Origin: Blastococcus atacamensis | GTDB lineage: Bacteria > Actinomycetota > Actinomycetes > Mycobacteriales > Geodermatophilaceae | Length of the DNA: 40,552 bases | Assembly (NCBI RefSeq): GCF_002938425.1 | Contig: NZ_POQU01000025.1 | Location: 1 to 40,552 of the forward strand | Direction of reading: 5' to 3' | Part shown: piece after piece, positions 25,208 to 32,397 of the stretch | Layout of the letters: each line of letters opens with the position of its first letter | Position numbering within the stretch: the stretch's first letter is position 1 | Notes under the pieces: model-generated | Database searches by the model: none | Told to the model about the DNA's origin: nothing | The model's input: the letters and a program-made list of their open reading frames with translations, nothing else | Position numbers and translations under genes: made by a program

Positions 25208-26067
25208 CGGAGTCGGGCGCCTTCCTCGGCCTGCTGCTCGGCATCGGGCTGCTGCTGATCTGGCGCAGCGGCTCACGGGCACCCAAGCCGCGCACCGACC
25301 CCCGCCGTCCCGGCCGGCGGCAGCAGGTCCTGGCCGCGGCCGGGCTCACCGGCATCAACGGCGCCCAGCTGCTCGCGCTCCAGATCGGGGCCGGCCTGCT
25401 GGCCACGATCGTCGTCCTGCTCACCACCGCCACCGTGACCGTGAGCCTGGTGTTCGGGCTCTTCGGCTTCCTGCTGCCCTACGTGCAGGTGCGCCGGCTG
25501 GCGGGCAAGCGCCGCGCCGACCTGCGCGAGGTGTGGCCGGAGGTGGTCGACAACCTCGCCTCGGCCGTGCGCGCCGGGCTCTCGCTGCCCGAGGCGCTCG
25601 CGGCGCTGTCCACCCGCGGGCCGGAGGTGCTGCGGCCGCCGTTCGCCCGGTTCGCCGCCGAGTACCGCTCCAGCGGCCGGTTCGGGCCGTGCCTCGACCG
25701 CCTCAAGGACGACCTCGCCGACCCGGTGGGCGACCGGATCGTGGAGACCCTGCGCGTGGCCCGCGAGGTCGGCGGCAGCGACCTCGGCCGCGTGCTGCGC
25801 ACCCTGGCGACGTTCCTGCGGGAGGACGCGCGGGCGCGGGCGGAGCTGGAGACCCGGCAGGGCTGGGTCGTCTCGGCCGCCCGGCTCGCCGTCGCCGCCC
25901 CGTGGGTCGTCCTGCTGCTGCTGGCCACGCAGTCGGCGACGCTGGTGGCCTACGACTCGGCGATGGGCACCGCGATCCTGCTCGGCGGCGGCGCGGTCTG
26001 CCTGCTGGCCTACCGGCTGATGCTGCGGATCGGGCGGCTGCCCGAGGACGTGCGGGTGCTCCAGTGA
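25204..26067 (+). CDS. tadB: Tad pilus inner-membrane platform protein TadB (type II secretion F family)
   Basis: A 287-aa protein with membrane helices at about 5-22, 57-95 and 225-275. The central cytoplasmic T2SSF domain has EVWPEVVDNLASAVRAGLSLPEALAAL, the typical GspF-like glycine turn, and ETLRVAREVGGSDLGRVLRTLATFLREDARARAELE. With TadC it forms the membrane platform on which TadA acts. The GTG at 25204 overlaps the tadA stop (GTGA), and its own stop overlaps the tadC GTG in the same way, so tadABC are translationally coupled. Confidence 0.9.
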   Translation: MTESGAFLGLLLGIGLLLIWRSGSRAPKPRTDPRRPGRRQQVLAAAGLTGINGAQLLALQIGAGLLATIVVLLTTATVTVSLVFGLFGFLLPYVQVRRLAGKRRADLREVWPEVVDNLASAVRAGLSLPEALAALSTRGPEVLRPPFARFAAEYRSSGRFGPCLDRLKDDLADPVGDRIVETLRVAREVGGSDLGRVLRTLATFLREDARARAELETRQGWVVSAARLAVAAPWVVLLLLATQSATLVAYDSAMGTAILLGGGAVCLLAYRLMLRIGRLPEDVRVLQ

Positions 26068-27074
26068 GCTCCGGCCTGCTCGGCATGCTGCTCGGTCTCC
26101 TGGTGGCGACCGGGCTGATCCTGGTGCTGAGCTACGCGCCGCCGTTCCGCTCGGTGCGGCTGGTCGACCGGCTCGCGCCCTACGTCCACGACACCCCGCC
26201 GCCGTCGCGGCTGCTGGGCACCGCGACCGAGCCGGGGATGCTCACCGCGGTGCGCCGGATCGTCGGCCCGTCGATCAGCAACGGCGCCCGGTTCGTCGAC
26301 CGGCTCGTCGGCGGCCGGGCGGCGGTGCGCCGCCGGCTCGACGCCCTCGGGAGCGACCTGAGCGTCGAGGACTTCCGCATCGAGCAGGTCATCTGGGGCG
26401 GGCTGTGTCTGCTCGGCGCCGCCGTGGTCGCCACCGTCGGCTCGGTCGCCGCGGGGAACCTGAACGTGCTCACCGCGAGCATGCTCTGCGTCTCCGGGCT
26501 GGTCGGCGGGGTGCTCGGCCGCGACTGGTGGCTCACGCAGCAGGTCAACCGGCGGGAGGAGCTGCTGCTCGCCGAGTTCCCGGTGGTCGCCGAGCTGCTG
26601 GCTCTGGCGGTGACGGCGGGGGAGAGCCCGACGGCGGCCATCGCCCGGGTCACCCGGCTCTCCGGGGGCGAGCTCGCCCGGGAGCTCGGCGCGGCGCTGG
26701 GCCGGGCTCGGGCCGGCGTCCCGCTGGTCGACGCCCTGCAGCAGGTCGCCGACCGCACGTCGCTGGATCCGCTCGCCCGCTTCATCGACGGCCTGCTCGT
26801 GGCCATCGAGCGGGGCACGCCGCTGGCCGAGGTGCTGCGCGCCCAGGCCGCCGACGTCCGCGAGGCCGGCAAGCGCCGGCTGCTCGAGGCCGGTGGACGC
26901 AAAGAGATCGCCATGATGGTGCCGGTCGTCTTCCTGGTGCTGCCCGTCAGGACCCGTCATCTTCGTGGCCACTGCTCTCAGGCTCGCCGCCTCAGCCGGG
27001 TGGCCAAAGCGTCACACGTCCTGTCACTCGTTGGCGGTAAATCCAAAGAATGGCCCATTGTCCGAATTGCTTGA
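26064..27074 (+). pseudogene. tadC: tadC interrupted by the integrative element (5' part, fused to an element-derived tail)
   Basis: Codons 1-295 are TadC: N-terminal helix (GLLGMLLGLLVATGLILVLSYAPP), two more helices at about 112-155, T2SSF domain (EFPVVAELLALAVTAGESPTAAIARV, GTPLAEVLRAQAADVREAGKRRLLEAGGRKEIAMM) and the start of the last helix VPVVFLVLPV. At 26940-26949 the frame crosses the element boundary and picks up 41 foreign residues (RTRHLRGHC...) before TGA at 27072-27074. The native end (TVLFALFPGLISIVSLAQ) is found in frame at 34018-34083. Intact TadC would be 313 aa. The insertion therefore cuts the last membrane helix; whether the 336-aa hybrid works is unknown. Confidence 0.92.
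26940..26949 (+). other. attL core of the integrative element
   Basis: CTGCCCGTCA here matches CTGCCGGTCA at 34018-34027 with one mismatch. TadC coding sequence lies to the left and foreign sequence to the right. The crossover lies within this core; the mismatch leaves CC or GT as the possible exchange dinucleotide. Confidence 0.8.
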
Positions 27075-27256
27075 CGGACTTTGATGTCTCCGCTGTTTGA
27101 GACGAGTATGAGGCCCTCGGGGGAGAGGGTGAGTACGACGGCCAACTCTGTGCCGACTGCACCATGCCGACCCTCGACACAAACCTCGGTCGCGCAATTG
27201 ACATGATGAATGGCGATGAGGACTACGACGCCGAACACGTCGAAAACTTTCTATAG
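27050..27256 (+). pseudogene. Small zinc-ribbon protein gene with an in-frame TGA at codon 17
   Basis: From ATG 27050 the frame reads MAHCPNCLTDFDVSAV, then TGA (27098-27100), then continues in the same frame as DEYEALGGEGEYDGQLCADC... to TAG at 27254-27256. Read through, it is a 68-codon acidic protein with two CxxC knuckles (CPNC and CADC), a zinc-ribbon layout. A stop codon blocks any earlier start, and no start codon soon after the TGA restores the frame. It is most likely a nonsense-mutated gene or a base-call error; recoding is possible but has no supporting evidence. No strong Shine-Dalgarno sequence is seen. A hairpin follows immediately (27257-27292). Confidence 0.55.
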
Positions 27257-27292
27257 TCCCAGCGGTTGACAGCTCAGTGGGGCCGCTGGACT
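27257..27292 (+). terminator. Hairpin directly after the zinc-ribbon gene
   Basis: CCAGCGG (27259-27265) pairs with CCGCTGG (27283-27289); one bulged C allows the stem to extend. It starts 2 nt after the TAG stop, which supports + strand transcription of the broken zinc-ribbon gene. Confidence 0.5.
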
Positions 27293-27303
27293 CAGGCGGC
27301 GCC

Positions 27304-27367
27304 GTGGCACCTTGACACCTTCGCATCTTGACACCTTCGCATCTTGACACCTTGACACCTTGACCGA
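27304..27367 (+). repeat. Array of eight phased 8-bp units (TTGACACC / TTCGCATC)
   Basis: Units in order: GTGGCACC, TTGACACC, TTCGCATC, TTGACACC, TTCGCATC, TTGACACC, TTGACACC, TTGACCGA. The 8-bp phase is kept without gaps. The array ends about 40 bp before a candidate promoter. It resembles an iteron-like protein-binding array (replication, excision or regulation) rather than a coding repeat. Confidence 0.75.
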
Positions 27368-27404
27368 GGTCACTAGCAGTCGAAGGGGCCAGTGTCGGCC
27401 GACT

Positions 27405-27433
27405 TTGCATTCGGAAACAATTCCTGCTACCCT
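27405..27433 (+). promoter_or_regulatory. Candidate promoter for the structured RNA / small ORF
   Basis: TTGCAT (27405-27410) and TACCCT (27428-27433) are separated by exactly 17 bp. Transcription would start near 27440, at the GAGGT/ACCTC hairpin. Each hexamer matches the sigma-70 consensus at only 3 of 6 places, so support comes from spacing and position. Confidence 0.4.
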
Positions 27434-27446
27434 GTAGAGGTAAGGA

Positions 27447-27599
27447 ATGACCTCCGAAAAATTCCTACAACCCCAGGTTTGCAGCATCAGCCCGGTAAGA
27501 GTGTTCTCGGAGGTCCACTCTTACCGGGCATCTTTATTGTGTCCTTCCGATAAAACTTCACACGACGGTTTCAGAAACCGGACTGCCTCCCTGGAATAA
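27447..27599 (+). CDS. Possible 50-aa small ORF or leader peptide
   Basis: ATG 27447 has GAGG at 6-nt spacing (27437-27440), the best ribosome-binding site in this region. It opens 50 codons (MTSEKFLQPQVCSISPVRVF...RTASLE) to TAA at 27597-27599. The frame contains a perfect 14-bp hairpin (27490-27529), which is unusual for a coding region and would suit a leader peptide controlling transcription through the hairpin. I recognise no family. It may equally be chance in a noncoding RNA. Confidence 0.3.
   Translation: MTSEKFLQPQVCSISPVRVFSEVHSYRASLLCPSDKTSHDGFRNRTASLE
27490..27529 (+). terminator. Perfect 14-bp hairpin, terminator or attenuator
   Basis: GCCCGGTAAGAGTG (27490-27503) pairs exactly with 27516-27529 around a 12-nt loop and is followed by ATCTTTATTGT. 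Upstream, AGGAAT (27443-27448) can pair with ATTCCT at either 27420-27425 or 27461-27466, giving mutually exclusive small hairpins. This layout resembles an attenuator. Confidence 0.6.
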
Positions 27600-28190
27600 T
27601 GGGACCCTAGCCACATGGATGACAGGCGGTTGAGTAACAGGCGGCGGGCCAGCCGTGAAGGTAATAAGGCTGTGGAGTAGGGGAATTCCCTTCGTTGTAG
27701 TGGGTGAAGTCTCTTCCGTAGAGACTCCCCTGGCGCCGATGCTCCCGCGATTGAAGGTCCTTCTTTCACCCCGTTCTTCCGACCATGCTCCCTACTCCGT
27801 AAGGACAACAGTGATTCGCTACCGGGAGGCCGGATGCTTGCAGTCGCTGTATAAATCAGGAAGAACCTTGGTAGGGCCGGACAGTCAAAAGCACGAAATG
27901 TGATGAAGAAGAGCGACGCGGACCCTAGCGACCAAGACCCCAGGGAGAGAGTGTGTGACCGAGAGCCTCTCTCCGCAGCATCGGACGAAAGACTCAACGG
28001 CAGAAGGAATCCCATGGCAAGCGACGTTGCCGCCGGGCGGTGTTTTTCACCCCCACCTTCTAAGGGACGAGGGGGGGGGATTACTGGTATCGCAGAAATA
28101 AAGATTATCAGTCTTGAAGTATCACAGAATTCAAGATCCTCGAAATACTTCTTAGCCTTCGGAGCCGCATAGAAGTATAGAAGTGGGGGC
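27540..28190 (+). ncRNA. Candidate large structured noncoding RNA, class unknown
   Basis: No convincing gene is found here in either strand, but exact stems are dense: 27566-27571/27575-27580; a long-range 9-bp stem 27674-27682/27790-27798 (GGAGTAGGG/CCCTACTCC) enclosing 27702-27707/27766-27771, which encloses the 7-bp hairpin 27708-27714/27720-27726; the 8-bp 27944-27951/27967-27974; 28016-28020/28027-28031; and the 8-bp 28145-28152/28171-28178, which competes with two alternative stems. The outer stem is extended by U-G pairs that work only if the + strand is transcribed. Nested stems over hundreds of bases beside a recombinase recall GOLLD/ROOL-type mobile-element RNAs, but I cannot match any family. 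Ends are approximate. Confidence 0.6.
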
Positions 28191-28394
28191 CCAAGGGACC
28201 AGTCTGTCGTCATCCAGGACGAGTGACATACCGGACGTGGCAAACAACGGCCCTCCCTGGGCGATGACTGTGTATGCCCATTATCACGAGACGATAACAA
28301 CTTTTCCCAGTCGCCAAGTTGAACGCTCGTCGGTGACTGTTGAACCTGTGTCGCACGGCCATCAACGCTTTTCTATAGAGCGCCCTTGAACCCG
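28191..28394. other. Intergenic stretch between structured RNA and small recombinase
   Basis: No credible gene. A TTATC/GATAA inverted pair (28281-28285/28293-28297) may be an operator. Short open frames here lack ribosome-binding sites and recognisable sequence. The region leads into the leaderless promoter of the recombinase. Confidence 0.4.
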
Positions 28395-28425
28395 CTGTAC
28401 AGAATACGGTCATATCGCGTACAGT
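28395..28425 (+). promoter_or_regulatory. Palindrome and leaderless -10 of the small serine recombinase
   Basis: CTGTACAG (28395-28402) is a perfect palindrome, and its half GTACAG recurs at 28419-28424. TACAGT (28420-28425) lies 7 nt before ATG 28433 with no ribosome-binding site. A repeat overlapping the -10 could allow autoregulation by the recombinase (inference). Confidence 0.45.
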
Positions 28426-28432
28426 CTCAGGC

Positions 28433-29125
28433 ATGGCACCTGCACTCCTCCACGAGCCGCCCCGTGCAATCGGGTATTGCCGGGTGTCCACCGGCGACCA
28501 AGCTGAGTCGGGGCTTGGCATTTCCGCGCAGCGGTCGGCGTTGGAGCAGGAGGCTGCTCGGCGTGGATGGCTTCTGGAAATCGTCACCGAGGAAGGTGCC
28601 AGCGGCAAGGACCTGGCGGGCCGGCCAAAGCTCCGTGACGTCATGGACCGGCTTGACCGACATGAGGCTGATGTCCTCATGGTCGCGAAGTTGGACCGAC
28701 TGAGTCGCTCCGTCCACGACTTCACGGGCATCACTAAGCGGGCTGCCAAGCGAGGCTGGTCTGTGGTGCTCCTCGATGCCAACGTCGACACCACAACCCT
28801 GAGCGGCGCTCTGATGGCAAACGTCATGTCGTCGTTCTCTGAGTACGAGCGCGGACTAATCGCCCAGAGGACCCGAGACGCGCTGGCCGCCAAGAAGGCC
28901 GCTGGGGTGCGCTTGGGCCGCCCTCGCCGGGTATCTCCTGAGGTCACGGCCCGAGTGGTCGCCCTGAAGGAGTCAGGGCTGTCGCTGGCCGCCATCGCAC
29001 AGACGCTCAACGACGAGCAGGTGCCAACCGCTCACGGAGGCGCGCAGTGGTACCGGTCCACCGTGCAGGGGGTCCTGAAGTCAAGCGTCCTTGATGCCGC
29101 CGCTGCCGGTCCGTTGAGCCAATAG
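28433..29125 (+). CDS. Small serine recombinase (resolvase/invertase family)
   Basis: A 230-aa protein. The N-terminal catalytic domain (about 10-145) has IGYCRVSTGDQAESGLG with nucleophile Ser19, the EGASGKDLAGRPKL segment, VAKLDRLSRS with active-site arginines, and SSFSEYERGLIAQRT leading into the E-helix. The C-terminal region (about 160-225) is an HTH DNA-binding part (SLAAIAQTLNDEQVPTAHGGAQWYRSTVQGVL). It lacks the zinc-ribbon and coiled coil of large integrases, so it is a resolvase/invertase-type enzyme rather than the element's integrase. It lies directly downstream of the structured RNA on the same strand and is convergent with hamB; a shared hairpin separates them. Confidence 0.9.
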   Translation: MAPALLHEPPRAIGYCRVSTGDQAESGLGISAQRSALEQEAARRGWLLEIVTEEGASGKDLAGRPKLRDVMDRLDRHEADVLMVAKLDRLSRSVHDFTGITKRAAKRGWSVVLLDANVDTTTLSGALMANVMSSFSEYERGLIAQRTRDALAAKKAAGVRLGRPRRVSPEVTARVVALKESGLSLAAIAQTLNDEQVPTAHGGAQWYRSTVQGVLKSSVLDAAAAGPLSQ

Positions 29126-29150
29126 GCGCGTGGCCTTCCGTCACGCGCCT
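29124..29150. terminator. Bidirectional hairpin between recombinase and hamB
   Basis: AGGCGCGTG (29124-29132) pairs perfectly with CACGCGCCT (29142-29150) around a 9-nt loop. It overlaps the recombinase stop codon and lies between two convergent genes. Confidence 0.7.
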
Positions 29151-29178
29151 GGCCTAGACGTCCGGTCACTCCCTCTCG

Positions 29179-31302
29179 TCAGAGTCCATCTTTGACGTCA
29201 GCGAGGACATCTATCTCAAACGGAGTTAGTCCTGGCGGCGCTTCCAGCTCGCGAAGGTTCGTTAAGACCTCATCTAGAGTTTGCGCCCTGCGAAGTCCTA
29301 GCTGCCCTTCAAGCCGTCGCGAAAGCGCCATAGGCAACCCATACTCTTCCAGGACGGTAATGAAGGGGCTTTGAAACAGGCCCTCTAGCAGACCAGCATA
29401 GTTGCCGAGTCGAATGCTCGTGCCAGCGTTCGGCAGTACCTCCCGGGCGATACGTTCCAGGGCTTGTAGGGAGCGAGGCACATGGAATTGTGCCCATTGC
29501 CTCATGAAGTCAAGGACGTTCTCCACTGCCTCGTCAGGTCCACCGGACACGTAGGCCATCTGGTCCTCAATCAAGGGACCAAGCTCTCCCTCGTGAAATC
29601 GCAATGAATTCAGCCTGGCCGACAGTACGCCCGATGTGAGTACGCCGCCCATACGCGCGGAACCGGCCAGGGTAAACAGCAATGGCGCAGTCAGTCGAAC
29701 CTGCTCAGCAGTTGGCTGTCCTCCACGCCAGGTTAGGGCGTTGGTCCAGTAAGCGGGTGCGGCCACAAGCTGGCTAGCGACTTCCAGCTGTAATTCTGGA
29801 CGGATTCCGCGGTTAGTCCTCAGCGTCTCCAAACTCAGAAGCTGCTGACGGTGAACCTCCGCCATTCGTTCGCGCGAATGCGGAGCAAGCTCGTCCCAGG
29901 ATAGGTGTACCAGTATCCCGTCACTTGCACCCTCGGGCTGGGTCAATACGGGTACATCCACCTCCGCATCGAAGGCAGGGGGAGCGTCGTTGTATATAAC
30001 CACACGACCGACGAAGTGCCTGGACATCCGACCTGAGCGGCCAACAATGTTCGAATAGGTAAAGAAGTCGTACTTGCGGTTTCCAATCGTGTTGTCCAAC
30101 ACGATGACGTTCTGTGCTGATGTGTTGACGCCCTCGATGAGCGTCGATGTCGCTAGCAGTGCACGAAGACGTCCCGAGTTGAACAACCGAACCATGTGAT
30201 GAGCGATTGACCGGGGGAGCCGGCCATGATGGATTCCGATGCCGAATCTTAGAGCCTTCGCCACGAGCCACTCGGGGTGAAAGTGTTCGCTCAACCAGTC
30301 GGCGGCGTCGATAACAACTTCGTCGTTAACGAGCGCATCAGGAGTCGCATCAATGAGCCATTGAGCAACGTCCCTTGTTCGCTTTGGCGAGCGGCAGTAG
30401 ACCAGCGTTTGCCCATCTAGGGACGTCAAAAGCTCGGAAAAATGCTCCTGCACCTCCCCGCGCGCAACGGACACTTGGGTGACGTCTGTTGCCACCGTCC
30501 TGAACTGAGTGTGAAAGAAGACGGCACGCAGCGTTTCGTTTACGCCGCTAGCGAGGCTAGCGATATTGGGGCCGAGGAGGTAAAACTGCGCGCCAGTGGT
30601 CAGCAGTTGCCGGAACGCGACGTTCAACTGGTCTGCACGGTCATCCGGCCCCTCCGCGTCAAGCTTGTAGAACTCGTCAATCACGAAGAAGTCGATTGGG
30701 GGGAGCGGCGATACCGAGGGGAGGCGCTCCTGCGTGAGTACAAAAAGATTCCTGTCGGCTAGCGACTGGGACTGATGAGTAATAATCTTGTACTTGCCGC
30801 TAAGCCGCGTCAGACGCCGCCGAGTTTCGTCAATCAAGGCGATGGTTGGCACGATGACCACTACATTGCGGAAGTCTCTCGCCGCGAGAATAGCGTCGAC
30901 GACGAGGCTCTTCCCGAAGCTCGTGGGCGCGCTCAGTACGACATTGTCGCCGTTCAGGAGGTGTCGGTATACCTCGGCTTGTTCGGCATGGAAAACAGTG
31001 CGTTCATCCGGAAAATCCACAGGGCGGTGAATCTCGTAGGCCATGAAGTCTGCGAGAGACAGCTCCTCGGAGGAGTCCAAGTAGGGGAACAGTCCGTGTT
31101 CCCTGACTAGCCCGTTCAGTAGCCCCCGTAAAGAATCAGGGACGTCGCCCTGTTGTGCGAGGATGCGAATCACGAGTTCCCTGGCGGCGCCTCTCTGGTC
31201 GCTCGCCGTCAGGTCGCTAACGGTCGTGAATATTTCGAACGCCGTGCCAGGGTCGGCTATGTCTGGAAGGGCTGTACGAGCGTCTTCGAAGGTCATCGCC
31301 AC
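29179..31302 (-). CDS. hamB: Hachiman antiphage system helicase HamB (DExH box)
   Basis: A 707-aa superfamily 2 helicase. Motif I is VLSAPTSFGKS (Lys131), Ia VPTIALIDE (about 151), motif II VIDEFYK (Asp209-Glu210). In the second RecA domain are GQTLVYCRSPKRT, GIHHGRLPR, LLATSTLIEGVNT (motif V) and NIVGRSGRMSR (motif VI). A long helical C-terminal part follows. In Hachiman, HamB senses damaged or phage DNA and restrains the HamA nuclease. The GTG at 31302 is preferred: AGGAG lies 8 nt upstream; an ATG 6 nt later overlaps the hamA stop as ATGA. hamA lies immediately upstream, so the two are coupled. GC is well below the host. Confidence 0.88.
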   Translation of the reverse strand: MAMTFEDARTALPDIADPGTAFEIFTTVSDLTASDQRGAARELVIRILAQQGDVPDSLRGLLNGLVREHGLFPYLDSSEELSLADFMAYEIHRPVDFPDERTVFHAEQAEVYRHLLNGDNVVLSAPTSFGKSLVVDAILAARDFRNVVVIVPTIALIDETRRRLTRLSGKYKIITHQSQSLADRNLFVLTQERLPSVSPLPPIDFFVIDEFYKLDAEGPDDRADQLNVAFRQLLTTGAQFYLLGPNIASLASGVNETLRAVFFHTQFRTVATDVTQVSVARGEVQEHFSELLTSLDGQTLVYCRSPKRTRDVAQWLIDATPDALVNDEVVIDAADWLSEHFHPEWLVAKALRFGIGIHHGRLPRSIAHHMVRLFNSGRLRALLATSTLIEGVNTSAQNVIVLDNTIGNRKYDFFTYSNIVGRSGRMSRHFVGRVVIYNDAPPAFDAEVDVPVLTQPEGASDGILVHLSWDELAPHSRERMAEVHRQQLLSLETLRTNRGIRPELQLEVASQLVAAPAYWTNALTWRGGQPTAEQVRLTAPLLFTLAGSARMGGVLTSGVLSARLNSLRFHEGELGPLIEDQMAYVSGGPDEAVENVLDFMRQWAQFHVPRSLQALERIAREVLPNAGTSIRLGNYAGLLEGLFQSPFITVLEEYGLPMALSRRLEGQLGLRRAQTLDEVLTNLRELEAPPGLTPFEIDVLADVKDGL

Positions 31303-32162
31303 TGGCGCAGCTCCTGCTTCAGTGCGGCAGTCAAAATCTCTTTGGTTGCGAGCGGAACTAGTATTAGCCGCACCGTCACAGGAAGACTAGAGGGGATGCG
31401 CTGCTCAAAGTAGGTCCAACCACTGCGTAATTCCTCCTCTAGTTGGTCCTTGTATTCCTGGCAGACGCTTGTATGAGCCCCTGTGACGGCGCTGTCGTAT
31501 GTCAAAAGGACCGGGATTGTGACGCGTGTGAAGAGTTCTTCCAGAGGAGTGTTCTTGTGCAGCAGGCTGCGTAGCTCTTGTGCGTGCGGGTGTATGTCCT
31601 CAATCTTCGACGCAATCATCAGGCGCTCGTCCTGAAGATAGTCGGCGCCAAGATGCTGTTCTAGCTCCTTGACAACACTACGGACCGCGTGAGGCAAGCT
31701 GCTGTAAAACTTTGCCTCGCCCAACCAGATCTCTAAGCCATCTTCCCCGTGTACAACGTGCACGGAGTCGAATCCCTTGACGGTGTCATTCGTGGCGGTC
31801 TTGAAGAATATCTTGGCGATGACAGTATCGCTGCCGTAGAACTGCCGACATGCCAAATGGAGAAGAATCTCGCCGGGGAGCCCGCGGTCGTTTCCATTAC
31901 CGAAAGTGCGGCGGATAGCGGACCGCAGAGCATCAAGTGCCCTGCCGTGGCTAAAGCCCTTCCGCTCGCTATGTCTGAGCGCGAAGTCCAGCACCCAGTC
32001 CATGAGGTGCTCCGCCATCTGGGGGCCACGCCAAGTGCCAGCGTCGAAGTCGACGGTTAGGCCCAGCAGGGAGGGCGTCAGCGTGTCGTCAACGAGTCGG
32101 TCCGTCAGCAAGGGGACGGGAAGGTCGTCCGGCGACGGGCCGCAACTGCAATCATGCGGCAC
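31293..32162 (-). CDS. hamA: Hachiman antiphage system nuclease HamA (DUF1837)
   Basis: A 289-aa protein with the DUF1837 core, a PD-(D/E)xK-type nuclease: GEILLHLACRQFYG (Glu98), KTATNDTVKGFDSVHVV (Asp132) and WLGEAKFYSS (Glu149, Lys151). The DUF1837 protein plus adjacent DExH helicase is the definition of the Hachiman defence system, in which HamA degrades DNA when released. The GTG at 32162 is chosen because AGAGGAAG lies just upstream; the open frame runs 111 codons further back but that part is low-complexity and overlaps the integrase end. The N-terminus has a Cys pair (DCSCG) that I cannot assign. It overlaps hamB by 10 bp. Confidence 0.85.
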   Translation of the reverse strand: MPHDCSCGPSPDDLPVPLLTDRLVDDTLTPSLLGLTVDFDAGTWRGPQMAEHLMDWVLDFALRHSERKGFSHGRALDALRSAIRRTFGNGNDRGLPGEILLHLACRQFYGSDTVIAKIFFKTATNDTVKGFDSVHVVHGEDGLEIWLGEAKFYSSLPHAVRSVVKELEQHLGADYLQDERLMIASKIEDIHPHAQELRSLLHKNTPLEELFTRVTIPVLLTYDSAVTGAHTSVCQEYKDQLEEELRSGWTYFEQRIPSSLPVTVRLILVPLATKEILTAALKQELRQWR

Positions 32163-32397
32163 GTCGTCTTCCTCTCTGGGGGCAGCCTGGGCGACTGAGT
32201 GTATCCGGATAACAACGCCAAGTTGCCCGGCCGAGTCGTCTGTTTCTCGGAAAGTCGCGCTCCTGGCGGCGCCTGCGGCTACTTGGGGCCGGTGGCTCAC
32301 CACGAGTGCCGGCGGAGAGGGGTCACTAGGGCCGATAGGAGGCCGTGGGAGGGGCGACAGCTGCGGTGGCTCGCTGCCCACGCGGCAGGTCGAAGTG
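32163..32397. other. 235-bp gap upstream of hamA
   Basis: It lies between the hamA start and the integrase stop and must hold the Hachiman promoter unless read-through from the integrase drives it. I see no clear -10/-35 pair. The open reading frame crossing it is an upstream extension of hamA without a ribosome-binding site. Confidence 0.4.

Noticed and set aside
26978-27238. Minus-strand 86-codon frame at the left end of the element
   Set aside because: The plus strand of the same segment reads as a CxxC zinc-ribbon protein with a following hairpin, which is the better explanation.
27304-27367. CRISPR array
   Set aside because: Units are 8 bp, directly adjoining and without unique spacers; no cas genes.
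27980-28115. Group I intron core: GAAAGACTCAACGGC (R-like) with AAGATTATCAGTC (S-like)
   Set aside because: A GACT/AGTC P7-like pairing is possible, but I could not find matching P and Q elements, a P1 with a splice-site U-G pair, or an interrupted host gene. Left as a test for covariance models, not a call.
27521-28300. 259-codon minus-strand open frame across the structured region
   Set aside because: Composition is typical of antisense of a structured RNA (rich in Ser, Arg, Leu, Pro), no ribosome-binding site, no family resemblance, and it runs through every hairpin.
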